This document shows positions 16,683 to 24,908 of a stretch of DNA of 40,479 nucleotides, one piece after another. This stretch comes from Alphaproteobacteria bacterium (GTDB lineage: Bacteria > Pseudomonadota > Alphaproteobacteria > Rs-D84): NCBI GenBank assembly GCA_015062525.1, contig SUUM01000007.1, positions 1 to 40,479 of the forward strand, in the 5' to 3' direction. The notes below the pieces were generated by a model. That model made no database searches. It saw only the letters and a program-made list of their open reading frames with translations, and was not told the DNA's origin. A program made the position numbers and the translations under genes. The stretch's first letter is position 1. Every line of letters begins with the position of its first letter.

Positions 16683-18561
16683 GCAAAATCGTCGCGATGG
16701 CGCAAATTGGTTCTTGATGTTCTTTGGCGTACTGTTTGTTGCGATGGTCGCGCGTGTACTGCTGTTTGGTGGCGCAGGAACGCCCATGATGCCAGGTATG
16801 CAAAATACCGTTCAGGCAAAACCAGTTGAATTGTCTTTTTCAGACGTACTGCGTCGCGCGCCAGAAATTGAAACAATGAAAATTAATGGCAACAGCGCGT
16901 CTGGGGTTTTGGCGGACGGAACAAAATATACCGCAACTATTACATATGACCCAGAAATGCTGGCAAAATTATCCGAGTCTGGGACCGCGATTACAATAGA
17001 TACTTCGCGCGGGTGGCTGGACACGATTGCAACATTTGCACCGTTGGCGTTGACGTTGTTGTTTATATTCTGGATTTTACGCGGTTTTCGTCGTGGTGGC
17101 GCAGGTGGAATCGGTCGCAGTTTGATTGGGCAGAATCCAACAAAAATAGCAACAGGCAAACCAAAAACAACTTTCGCAGATGTGGCGGGTATTGATTCGG
17201 AAAAACAAGAACTGTCCGAAATTGTCGATTTCTTGAAAAACAAGGATAAATACAAATCACTGGGGGCGCGTGTGCCACGTGGCGTGTTGTTGTCGGGGCA
17301 ACCAGGTACGGGAAAAACATTATTGGCGCGCGCAATCGCAGGTGAAGCAAATGTGCCATTCTTTGCGGCATCTGGTTCGGATTTTTCTGGGATTATCGTT
17401 GGTTTGGGGGTTGCCAAGATAAAGGAAATTTTTGAAATGGCCAAACGGAACGCGCCATGTATTCTGTTCATTGATGAAATTGATGCGATTGGTCAAAAGC
17501 GTTCTACACATTCATATAATGACCAGGACCGTGAGCAGACACTTAATCAGTTGCTGATTGAAATGGATGGTTTCGCAAACGATACAGGTATTATTGTTAT
17601 TGGTGCAACAAATCGCGTAGATATGCTGGACGCGGCATTGTTGCGCCCAGGGCGCTTTGACCGCCAGGTTTATATTGAATTGCCCGATATGGCGGGACGA
17701 CGTGAAATTCTGGATTTATACGCAAAAAAGGTCAAGATTGGCGATAATGTCAATCTGCAAGATATAGCGCGTGGTACAACCGGTTTTTCGGGCGCGGATT
17801 TGGAAAACCTGTTGAACGAAGCCGCATTACATGCAGTACGTAATGGACGCGATAAAATCACACCTGATGATATCGAGGAAGCACGTGATAAAATCATTAT
17901 GGGACCACGCAAGATTCGCAAAATGCGCCCAGAAGATATCAAATTAACCGCGTATCACGAAGCGGGACATGCATTCGTCAGCATGATGTACGAAGATATT
18001 GCCGACCCCGTGCACAAGGCGACAATTATACCACGTGGCCGTGCGTTGGGGATGGTGCAACACCTGCCGATTGATGACAAGGTGTCTATGACCCTGGCCG
18101 AGGTACGTGCAAACCTGTCCATCGCGCTGGCGGGCAGATGTGCCGAAGAAATATTCTTTGGTGCAGATAAAATTACGACCGGCGCTGAAAGCGACATTGC
18201 CATGGCAACACGTCTGGCACGGTATTCAATCACAACCGCAGGATTGTCCAAGCGGGTCGGATTGCCCGCCATTAATCAAGTCGGCACATTTGGTGTGCGT
18301 GGCGCACTGGAAAACGCGTCTGAAAAGACCGCTGAATTGGTTGATGCGGAAATTCGCGCTTGGTTGGATGCGGCACATGCGGACGCAACAAAACATTTAA
18401 CAAAAAACAAAAAGACGGTTGAAAAACTGGCCAATGAATTGTTGAACCGTGAAACATTGACCGGCGCAGAAATTCGTGAAATTGTTTTTGGAGCAAAAGA
18501 AACCAAGAAAACAACAACAAAAACAACAACTCGAAAAAATGCAAAACCTAAAAAACAGTAA
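16639..18561 (+). CDS. ftsH: ATP-dependent zinc metalloprotease FtsH
   Basis: 640 residues, a membrane-bound AAA+ protease for quality control of membrane and short-lived cytosolic proteins, including LpxC and sigma-32 in E. coli. Two transmembrane helices lie near residues 24-44 and 118-140. Walker A GQPGTGKT is near 219, Walker B FIDEID near 277, the SRH segment RPGRFDRQ near 337, and the zinc site HEAGH near 439. The start ATG 16639 lies inside tilS and follows AGGAAG. The C-terminal tail is Lys/Thr-rich. tilS-ftsH adjacency is widespread in bacteria. Confidence 0.98.
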   Translation: MKKLKDLKKNKLTNKQNRRDGANWFLMFFGVLFVAMVARVLLFGGAGTPMMPGMQNTVQAKPVELSFSDVLRRAPEIETMKINGNSASGVLADGTKYTATITYDPEMLAKLSESGTAITIDTSRGWLDTIATFAPLALTLLFIFWILRGFRRGGAGGIGRSLIGQNPTKIATGKPKTTFADVAGIDSEKQELSEIVDFLKNKDKYKSLGARVPRGVLLSGQPGTGKTLLARAIAGEANVPFFAASGSDFSGIIVGLGVAKIKEIFEMAKRNAPCILFIDEIDAIGQKRSTHSYNDQDREQTLNQLLIEMDGFANDTGIIVIGATNRVDMLDAALLRPGRFDRQVYIELPDMAGRREILDLYAKKVKIGDNVNLQDIARGTTGFSGADLENLLNEAALHAVRNGRDKITPDDIEEARDKIIMGPRKIRKMRPEDIKLTAYHEAGHAFVSMMYEDIADPVHKATIIPRGRALGMVQHLPIDDKVSMTLAEVRANLSIALAGRCAEEIFFGADKITTGAESDIAMATRLARYSITTAGLSKRVGLPAINQVGTFGVRGALENASEKTAELVDAEIRAWLDAAHADATKHLTKNKKTVEKLANELLNRETLTGAEIREIVFGAKETKKTTTKTTTRKNAKPKKQ

Positions 18562-19186
18562 ATTCCAATTGTTTCAAATGGAACCACAGAACACCCAGTC
18601 AATATTGGCAACTGTGGGGGACGAATGTGTTATTTTTGACCCATGGGGACATGCGGATGATTGGGCGCGGATTCTGGATGGGTGTGGGTTAAAGTTGCGT
18701 GCAATTTACGCAACACATGGGCATCCAGACCATATTGCATGCGCGGGCGTGTTGGCAAAAAAATACAATGTGCCGTGGTATCTGCATAGTGGCGATTTCA
18801 GGCTGGTCGGCTGGGGCAACGATTTGTTGGAATATTTTGGATTGCCAAAAATCAACATTGAAGACGCACGCCCCACGGCACTTGAATTAAAACGAACAGA
18901 AATTTTACCAGGACTGGTTATGGACATTGTTGAAACACCTGGACATACGCCAGGCGGTGTGGCATATCATTTTCCAGATGAAAAAGTATTGCTGATTGGC
19001 GATACAGTATTCCAGGAATCGTTTGGGCGATACGATTTGCCGGGCGGTGATAAAAATATGCTGATGCAATCAATTGCTAATATTTATAACATGAAATTGC
19101 CAGATGATACGGCGGTTGTGCACGGGCATGGGATGGACACATCCATCGGATGGCTGAAACAAAACAATCCGTTTTTCCACAGTTAA
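18539..19186 (+). CDS. Metallo-beta-lactamase fold hydrolase (glyoxalase II-like)
   Basis: 215 residues. Metal ligands are visible: THGHPDH (HxHxDH) near residue 59, ETPGHTPGG near 135, GDTVF near 155 and HGHG near 197. The size and arrangement match single-domain MBL-fold thioester or lactone hydrolases. The ATG at 18539 overlaps the ftsH end by 23 bp; ATG 18578 is an alternative. It is probably co-transcribed with tilS and ftsH. The substrate is not identifiable. Confidence 0.9.
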   Translation: MQNLKNSKFQLFQMEPQNTQSILATVGDECVIFDPWGHADDWARILDGCGLKLRAIYATHGHPDHIACAGVLAKKYNVPWYLHSGDFRLVGWGNDLLEYFGLPKINIEDARPTALELKRTEILPGLVMDIVETPGHTPGGVAYHFPDEKVLLIGDTVFQESFGRYDLPGGDKNMLMQSIANIYNMKLPDDTAVVHGHGMDTSIGWLKQNNPFFHS

Positions 19187-19187
19187 T

Positions 19188-19664
19188 TTAACGATGGACC
19201 GCATCCGCACGTACCGCACGTGCACCAGGGGTATTAGATTCACACATGACCCAATTTGTGTTTGTACCATCAACATGAACCGTTCTGAAATAATTCGGGG
19301 TTTTTACCAACAGCAACACAACCACCAATGCCCAGAATAACATTTTTGTCGCCGCCCAGGGTTTCTTGAAAGCGTCGCGGACAAATTTGTCCTTTAATAA
19401 ATTCTGGTACATTGCCCAAGCCCACGAAAAACACAGCAATATAACCGCAAAGAAAAAAGCAATTATCAAGGGTTTTGTAAATTGTCCCAATCCATTTGCA
19501 AGCATATCCCAGGTATTACTGGCCGCAGGACATACAAACAGCGCATTTGGAGCATTTTCCGCACTTAATGTAATTGGGGTTGTCGGCGACAGATTTATGT
19601 CAAAAGCCGTCATCAAAATAATCGATGTCAATAAAACTATCGCAAACAGCATTGTTGGTTTCAT
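19188..19664 (-). CDS. Small membrane protein with two or three transmembrane helices
   Basis: 158 residues. An N-terminal hydrophobic segment (residues 4-20) could be a signal anchor. It is followed by TM helices near 60-82 (PLIIAFFFAVILLCFSWAWAMY) and 105-122 (MLFWALVVVLLLV). Two Cys lie outside the membrane segments. I chose ATG 19664, preceded by CGGGGGAA; the frame stays open to 20006 but that part overlaps the divergent glycosyltransferase gene. No recognised family. Confidence 0.65.
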   Translation of the reverse strand: MKPTMLFAIVLLTSIILMTAFDINLSPTTPITLSAENAPNALFVCPAASNTWDMLANGLGQFTKPLIIAFFFAVILLCFSWAWAMYQNLLKDKFVRDAFKKPWAATKMLFWALVVVLLLVKTPNYFRTVHVDGTNTNWVMCESNTPGARAVRADAVHR

Positions 19665-19748
19665 GCGCCATTCCCCCGTTATCGGATTAATTATACCATA
19701 AATAACTATACAATTGCAATTTTTCAAATTTTTATCTAAGATTTTCAT

Positions 19749-20576
19749 ATGTTTAAGAAAAAAACGCGTGTTATTGTTGGGATTACCACATTTTATGATG
19801 AATACCTGGGGGTGTCGATTCCGGGGCTGGCACGAATGAAGGAAAAATTTATTTTGGTCGTGCATAATGACAACCCAAGTGTTCATATAACAAAACAAAA
19901 AATTCGAAAACTGGGGTATCGGGGACGACTGTACATCATAAACGCAAAACATAATATTGGACAATTGCGTGCACGATTGGCAATTCTGGATTTCGTTCGC
20001 AAGCACAAGTTAAAATCACAATGGTTTGTTTTTGCAGACGATGATGATATTTTAACTAATTTGAACATACCGAATGTATCCAGGAATAATTTTGCCGTGA
20101 TTCAAAACATGGTTGTTATTCGCACACGACTGATTGATGTGTTGCGCGCGGTACGTGATTCAAAAAACATCACAACAGATGACGAAAACGTATATCTGGT
20201 ACGACCGCACGTGGGATTAGCTGGAACGTTGGCACGATTTGCCGCAATTATGCGATTGGGCGAAGTATTAAACAACGCATTACAGGACCTGACCGATGTG
20301 GACGAGTCTTTGTCTTTTCGACCACCTGTTGATATGATGATGTGGTCGGCATTGAATATTATTGCACGATATGACAATCAGTGCGCCACACCAATTTATA
20401 TGGATACAACAAACTATATCGCAACCGACATTGATACATGTCCCGTAAAATATGGAATGAAGTTGCAACCGACAAAAAATGCAACTCAGCAATTTCAGCG
20501 TGCAATCGCACGATATGATGCGGCCGTGCGCATCGCATTGGCAAATGAAAATGCCGCCCCGGCGGGGCAAGAATAA
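19749..20576 (+). CDS. GT-A fold glycosyltransferase-like protein
   Basis: 275 residues. An N-terminal VIVGITTFYDEYL strand-turn and the acidic metal-binding run FADDDDIL near residue 95 are features of family 2-type (GT-A) glycosyltransferases. The C-terminal half (DVDESLSFRPPVDMMMW...) is less typical. It probably transfers a sugar to an envelope glycan; donor and acceptor are unknown. It is divergent from the small membrane protein and stands alone before alaS. Confidence 0.65.
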   Translation: MFKKKTRVIVGITTFYDEYLGVSIPGLARMKEKFILVVHNDNPSVHITKQKIRKLGYRGRLYIINAKHNIGQLRARLAILDFVRKHKLKSQWFVFADDDDILTNLNIPNVSRNNFAVIQNMVVIRTRLIDVLRAVRDSKNITTDDENVYLVRPHVGLAGTLARFAAIMRLGEVLNNALQDLTDVDESLSFRPPVDMMMWSALNIIARYDNQCATPIYMDTTNYIATDIDTCPVKYGMKLQPTKNATQQFQRAIARYDAAVRIALANENAAPAGQE

Positions 20577-20612
20577 TACGTATAAAAAATTCCAAAAACT
20601 ATAAATATATGA

Positions 20613-20641
20613 TTGAAAACGCAGGGTAATATTTATACAAT
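20613..20641 (+). promoter_or_regulatory. Probable alaS promoter
   Basis: TTGAAA (20613-20618), a 17-nt spacer and TACAAT (20636-20641), 27 bp before alaS. AAAGGA supplies the ribosome binding site. Confidence 0.6.
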
Positions 20642-20668
20642 ATCCCCGACAATTAAAGGAACAGAAAG

Positions 20669-22747
20669 ATGACATATAATGAAATTCGCAAGGCTTTTTT
20701 AGACTATTTTGAATCACGCGGACACAAAATTGTTCCGTCTGCGTCGTTGATACCAAATGACCCAACATTATTATTCACGGTTGCCGGTATGGTTCCATGG
20801 AAGGGAATTTTGCAGGGCACCGAACCCGCTTTTGCACCACGTGTTGCCGATATTCAAAAATGTATTCGCGCAGGCGGAAAACACAATGACCTGGAAGATG
20901 TGGGTTTTGATGGCCGTCATCATACTTTCTTTGAAATGATGGGAAATTGGTCGTTTGGCGACTATTTCAAAGAAGGCGCAATTGAAATGTCTTGGGAATT
21001 GTTGACCAAAGTGTTTGGTCTGGACCCAAATCGCATTGTGGTAACAACACATTACAGCGATGATGAAGCAATCAAAATTTGGAAAAAAGTTGCAGGTAAA
21101 GATGCAATTTTGTTGGGCGATAAAGATAACTGGTGGTCGGCGGGCGAAACAGGCCCATGTGGTCCATGCACAGAAATGCACTATGACATGGGCGAACATT
21201 TACCGGGTGGAATGCCGGGCTCGGCGGACGAAGATGGTGGACGCTGGGTTGAAATTTGGAATGACGTGTTTATGCAATACGACCGTGATGCAAACGGTAA
21301 TTTGACCCCGTTGCCAAAACAGAATGTTGATACAGGTGCAGGATTGGAACGTTTTGCATCGATTATGCAAGGCAAGACCGATAACTATGATACAGATTTG
21401 TTTGTGAATCTGAAACGAGCGGTGTCCGACATTACGGGCGTTGCAGAAACGGCAGAAAACGTTGCCAGTTTCAAGGTTATCACAGATCACCTGCGTTCGG
21501 TTGGATTTGCAATTGCAGATGGTGTAATTCCGTCCAATACAGACCGCGGGTATGTAATTCGTCGTATTCTGCGTCGCGCGATGCGTCATGGTCAGATTCT
21601 GGGACATCGGGGGGCGTTGCTGTCAAAACTGTACCCTGCCCTGATAACGGAAATGGGGGATGCATACCCAGAATTGGCACGCGAACAGGCACGTGTTATT
21701 GAAATTTTGCAAAATGAAGAAAACTCATTCGCGGATATGCTGCAAAATGGTATGAAGTTGTTGGAAAATGAAATTCCAAAACTGAATAATAATATGCTGC
21801 CGGGGGATATTGCGTTCAAATTGTTTGATACGTATGGTTTCCCGCTGGATTTGACCCAGATGATTTTGCGCGATCGCAACATAGATGTTGATGTGGCGGG
21901 ATTTGAAAAATCTATGGCCCAGCAAAAGGAACGTTCGCGCGCGGATACACGTGGCACACGTATTTTCTGGGAATCGCAGACGGATTTAGCCGACACGGAT
22001 GACAGCGCTAAATATGCGCCAATCGATATGGAATCACGCGTATTGTCAATATTGCGCAATGGGGAATTTGTTGAAAGCGCAGATGCCGGCGACGAAGTCG
22101 AAGTTGCGTTGGATAAAACAACATTCTATGGCACCCAGGGCGGTCAGGTTGGCGACAGCGGCGAATTAAAAATCGGCGAAGATACAGTTATGAACATAAC
22201 CGAGGCAGCACGTGTTGATAATGTTGTAATACACAAGGGAACATTGGTTGCCAGATTGAATGTCGGCGATATTGTAAAGCCAATTATTAACACAGCGGTG
22301 CGTCAACAAACCGCGCGCGCACATACGGCAACACACCTGTTGCAGGCGGCATTACGCAGTGTCCTGAACGAAGACGTTGAACAACGCGGATCCAAGGTTT
22401 CACCAGATTCGGTTCGATTTGACTTTCGTTTTGGCCGTGCGATGACGGCGGATGAAAAACAGGCGGTTGAAGATTTAGTAAACAAGTGGATTGCTATGGA
22501 TATGCCGGTTGAACACGATGAAATGTCAATGGAAGACGCAATCAAAAAAGGCGCGATGGCTTTGTTTGGTGAAAAATATGGCGACACCGTCAAGGTTATT
22601 ACCGCGGGCGATGTTTCATGCGAACTGTGTGGTGGGACACATGTATATCATACGGGCGAAATCTTGAAAGCCAAGGTGAACAAAGAAAAATCAATCAGCA
22701 GTGGCATTCGCCGTATTACCATGTCGGTCGGAACGTTGGCTGAATAA
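20669..22747 (+). CDS. alaS: Alanyl-tRNA synthetase lacking the C-terminal (C-Ala) domain
   Basis: 692 residues; most bacterial AlaRS are about 860-880. The class II catalytic domain (GRHHTFFEMMGNWSFGDYF near residue 86), the tRNA-recognition region and the editing domain are present. Editing zinc-site motifs are HTATH near 551 and CGGTH near 653. The protein stops soon after GIRRITMSVG, where full-length enzymes continue into a coiled coil and the DHHA1/C-Ala domain. The stop is followed at once by a strong terminator, so this is unlikely to be a frameshift. Charging and editing are expected to work, perhaps with altered oligomerisation or tRNA affinity. Confidence 0.96.
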   Translation: MTYNEIRKAFLDYFESRGHKIVPSASLIPNDPTLLFTVAGMVPWKGILQGTEPAFAPRVADIQKCIRAGGKHNDLEDVGFDGRHHTFFEMMGNWSFGDYFKEGAIEMSWELLTKVFGLDPNRIVVTTHYSDDEAIKIWKKVAGKDAILLGDKDNWWSAGETGPCGPCTEMHYDMGEHLPGGMPGSADEDGGRWVEIWNDVFMQYDRDANGNLTPLPKQNVDTGAGLERFASIMQGKTDNYDTDLFVNLKRAVSDITGVAETAENVASFKVITDHLRSVGFAIADGVIPSNTDRGYVIRRILRRAMRHGQILGHRGALLSKLYPALITEMGDAYPELAREQARVIEILQNEENSFADMLQNGMKLLENEIPKLNNNMLPGDIAFKLFDTYGFPLDLTQMILRDRNIDVDVAGFEKSMAQQKERSRADTRGTRIFWESQTDLADTDDSAKYAPIDMESRVLSILRNGEFVESADAGDEVEVALDKTTFYGTQGGQVGDSGELKIGEDTVMNITEAARVDNVVIHKGTLVARLNVGDIVKPIINTAVRQQTARAHTATHLLQAALRSVLNEDVEQRGSKVSPDSVRFDFRFGRAMTADEKQAVEDLVNKWIAMDMPVEHDEMSMEDAIKKGAMALFGEKYGDTVKVITAGDVSCELCGGTHVYHTGEILKAKVNKEKSISSGIRRITMSVGTLAE

Positions 22748-22752
22748 TAAAG

Positions 22753-22781
22753 AAAAAATCCTGCAACTTGCAGGATTTTTT
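22753..22781. terminator. Bidirectional terminator between alaS and recN
   Basis: A near-perfect 13-14 bp stem, aaaaaatcctgca and its complement, with a tiny loop and A/T-runs on both sides. Confidence 0.93.
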
Positions 22782-22792
22782 GATATTTACTT

Positions 22793-24445
22793 TTAATTCT
22801 TGATCAATGTTTTTGCCATGGTGATGGATTCAGGTGTGATTTCGGCACCGCTGATTATGCGTGCAACTTCGTTTGTTCGTTCGTCGCCACTAATTTCACG
22901 AACCGATGTTGTTGTTTTTTCATCCACAACCGATTTAGATATTTTAAAGTGGCGGTCCGCAAAGCCCGCAACCTGGGCGGAATGGGTGATAACCAACGCC
23001 TGGTTAGAATGCGCAAGGCGATTTAATCGCGCACCAACCGCAGATGCGGTCGCACCACTGATGCCCGTATCAATTTCATCAAAGACAAACGAATGCGCGT
23101 CATTTGTCCCAGCCAGCACAACACGCATAGCCAACATTAATCGTGCCAATTCACCACCCGATGCCGCCCGATGAAGCGGTGCAAATGGAGAACCCGGATT
23201 GGTTTTAATCATAAAAGTAATGTCGTCTATGCCGGTTGCCGATGGCGCAACACCGTTGAATCCAACCGTGAAATCAGCCGACCCCAATTTCAAATCAGGC
23301 AATTCCGACAATAAATTTGTTCGCAGGGCATTCGCCGCCACTTTGCGCGCATCGGACAATAAGGTCGCAGCGATATCAAATTCAGCACGGCATTGTTTTA
23401 CAACGGTTGTTAGTTTTTGTAATTCCGCATCTGAATTATCAATCGCGTCTAACTGGGCGGACATTTCATTCAAAATGCGTGGCAATTCATCCGCCGGAAC
23501 ATGGTGTTTTCGGGACGCGGCACGGATTGCGAACAGACGTTCTTCGATTGAATCCATGTTATCCATATCCGTTGTTTCCGGTGTCAAACTTTGTGCAATT
23601 TCGGCAACGGATTCCGCCAAATCATATAATTTATCAATCTGTTCAGAATATGGGTTTTCATCGCCACGGATGCGTTGCAAAATATGCGCCACATTAAACA
23701 ACTGTGCATCCAGCGAATTTCCACGTGGGGAAAGTGCCTCTAATGCCTCGCCCAGGATGGCGACATTCTTTTCCGCGTTCATCATATTGGCGCGCTTTGT
23801 CGCAAGTTCGTCTTCTTCGCCCGGTTGCGGATTTAATGCACGCAATTCGGCAACATTATGTTCCAGGTATTCACGTTCAGATGCGCTGCGTGCCAATAAA
23901 TCCCGCAGTTCCGACAAACGTCGCGCCGCGCCGTGGTACGCGCCATAGGTTTCACGAACACGTGATAACAATGCAGAAAAATCCGCAATATTATTTTCTG
24001 CGAATGCGTCTAGTGTTGTACGGTGTGTTGTCTGGTTCAACAAGGTATGGTTCGCAAACTGACCATGTATTTCAATCAATGTGTCGCCAACAGCCTTTAG
24101 CGTTTTAACAGACACGGGCGTGTCGTTTATCCACGCCCTGCTTTTGCCATCTGTGGTCAGCGTACGACGCAATATCAGACCATCGGCAGAATCAATATCA
24201 TATTCTGATAATATTTCAACCGCCTGGGGTGGCACAACATCAAATTCCGCCACAACGGACGCCATATCACAACCATGCCGAATAAGGCCCACATCGGACC
24301 GCGCCCCCAGCGCCAATGATAATGCATCCAACAAAATACTTTTGCCCGCGCCGGTTTCGCCGGTCAAGATATTCAGCCCCGCCCCGAATCCCAGATTCAG
24401 TTTTTCAATCAGTACAATATTCGAAATATTCAATCCAATTAACAT
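22793..24445 (-). CDS. recN: DNA repair protein RecN
   Basis: 550 residues, an SMC-like ATPase acting in double-strand-break repair. Walker A GETGAGKSILLDAL is near residue 31, IEIHGQFANHTLL near 127, and long coiled-coil arms fill the middle. The ABC signature SGGELARLMLA is near 430 and Walker B VFDEIDTGISG near 460. I chose ATG 24445 because family sequence begins MLIGLNISNIVLIEKL; the open frame upstream lacks homology. It is the last gene of the addA-nuclease-recN set. Confidence 0.97.
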   Translation of the reverse strand: MLIGLNISNIVLIEKLNLGFGAGLNILTGETGAGKSILLDALSLALGARSDVGLIRHGCDMASVVAEFDVVPPQAVEILSEYDIDSADGLILRRTLTTDGKSRAWINDTPVSVKTLKAVGDTLIEIHGQFANHTLLNQTTHRTTLDAFAENNIADFSALLSRVRETYGAYHGAARRLSELRDLLARSASEREYLEHNVAELRALNPQPGEEDELATKRANMMNAEKNVAILGEALEALSPRGNSLDAQLFNVAHILQRIRGDENPYSEQIDKLYDLAESVAEIAQSLTPETTDMDNMDSIEERLFAIRAASRKHHVPADELPRILNEMSAQLDAIDNSDAELQKLTTVVKQCRAEFDIAATLLSDARKVAANALRTNLLSELPDLKLGSADFTVGFNGVAPSATGIDDITFMIKTNPGSPFAPLHRAASGGELARLMLAMRVVLAGTNDAHSFVFDEIDTGISGATASAVGARLNRLAHSNQALVITHSAQVAGFADRHFKISKSVVDEKTTTSVREISGDERTNEVARIISGAEITPESITMAKTLIKN

Positions 24446-24452
24446 GCCCGAA

Positions 24453-24908
24453 TTATAGCGACATAACAGGTACATTTTCCAGCGAAAAATCATGCGTCCA
24501 TAATATGTACGCACTTATTTTATAGCCCGGATAAATTGCCCGTAGCAGGTGCGCATATTCACGCAACTGAATCATGTATTTATCGCGAAATGTGGTGCGA
24601 TCGGAATCTGTTTTATAATCCAAAATTTTGATTGTCTTGGTTGTGTCATCGATAACCAGTCGGTCTATGCGACGACTGATAAAACGATTGTTTATTGTAC
24701 CGGCGATGGGAACCTCGGTCCCGGCGGTTAAGGTAAAAAAAGGTAATAGTTCTGGTCTGGACTTGATTTGCTGAATCAATTCAAAATCACCGCGCGTATT
24801 TGCCCCGTCTATTACAATGTTTTGCAGGCGCGCATGCGTTTGCGTACCACGGGACGTGGCAAAATTGGTGCGATCATGTGCAGATAAAATGTCATTCAAC
24901 GTTGTCAT
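24453..24908 (-). CDS. Separate PD-(D/E)XK nuclease domain corresponding to the AddA C-terminus
   Basis: 151 residues. It contains the nuclease core: RGTQTHARLQN (the GxxxHxxLQ helix), RRIDRLVIDD with the first catalytic Asp, KILDYKTDSD with the D...K catalytic pair near residue 105, then the QLREYAHLL helix. The closing WTHDFSLENVPV resembles the end of alphaproteobacterial AddA. Here it is an independent gene, one base out of frame with addA. Its ATG 24908 overlaps the addA stop by 17 nt and follows AGGA at about 6 nt. It presumably assembles with the helicase subunit by translational coupling. recN begins 7 nt downstream. Confidence 0.85.
   Translation of the reverse strand: MTTLNDILSAHDRTNFATSRGTQTHARLQNIVIDGANTRGDFELIQQIKSRPELLPFFTLTAGTEVPIAGTINNRFISRRIDRLVIDDTTKTIKILDYKTDSDRTTFRDKYMIQLREYAHLLRAIYPGYKISAYILWTHDFSLENVPVMSL

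Noticed and set aside
19665-20006. N-terminal extension of the small membrane protein
   Set aside because: It overlaps the divergent glycosyltransferase gene, and its Cys/Asn-rich sequence looks like an antisense shadow.
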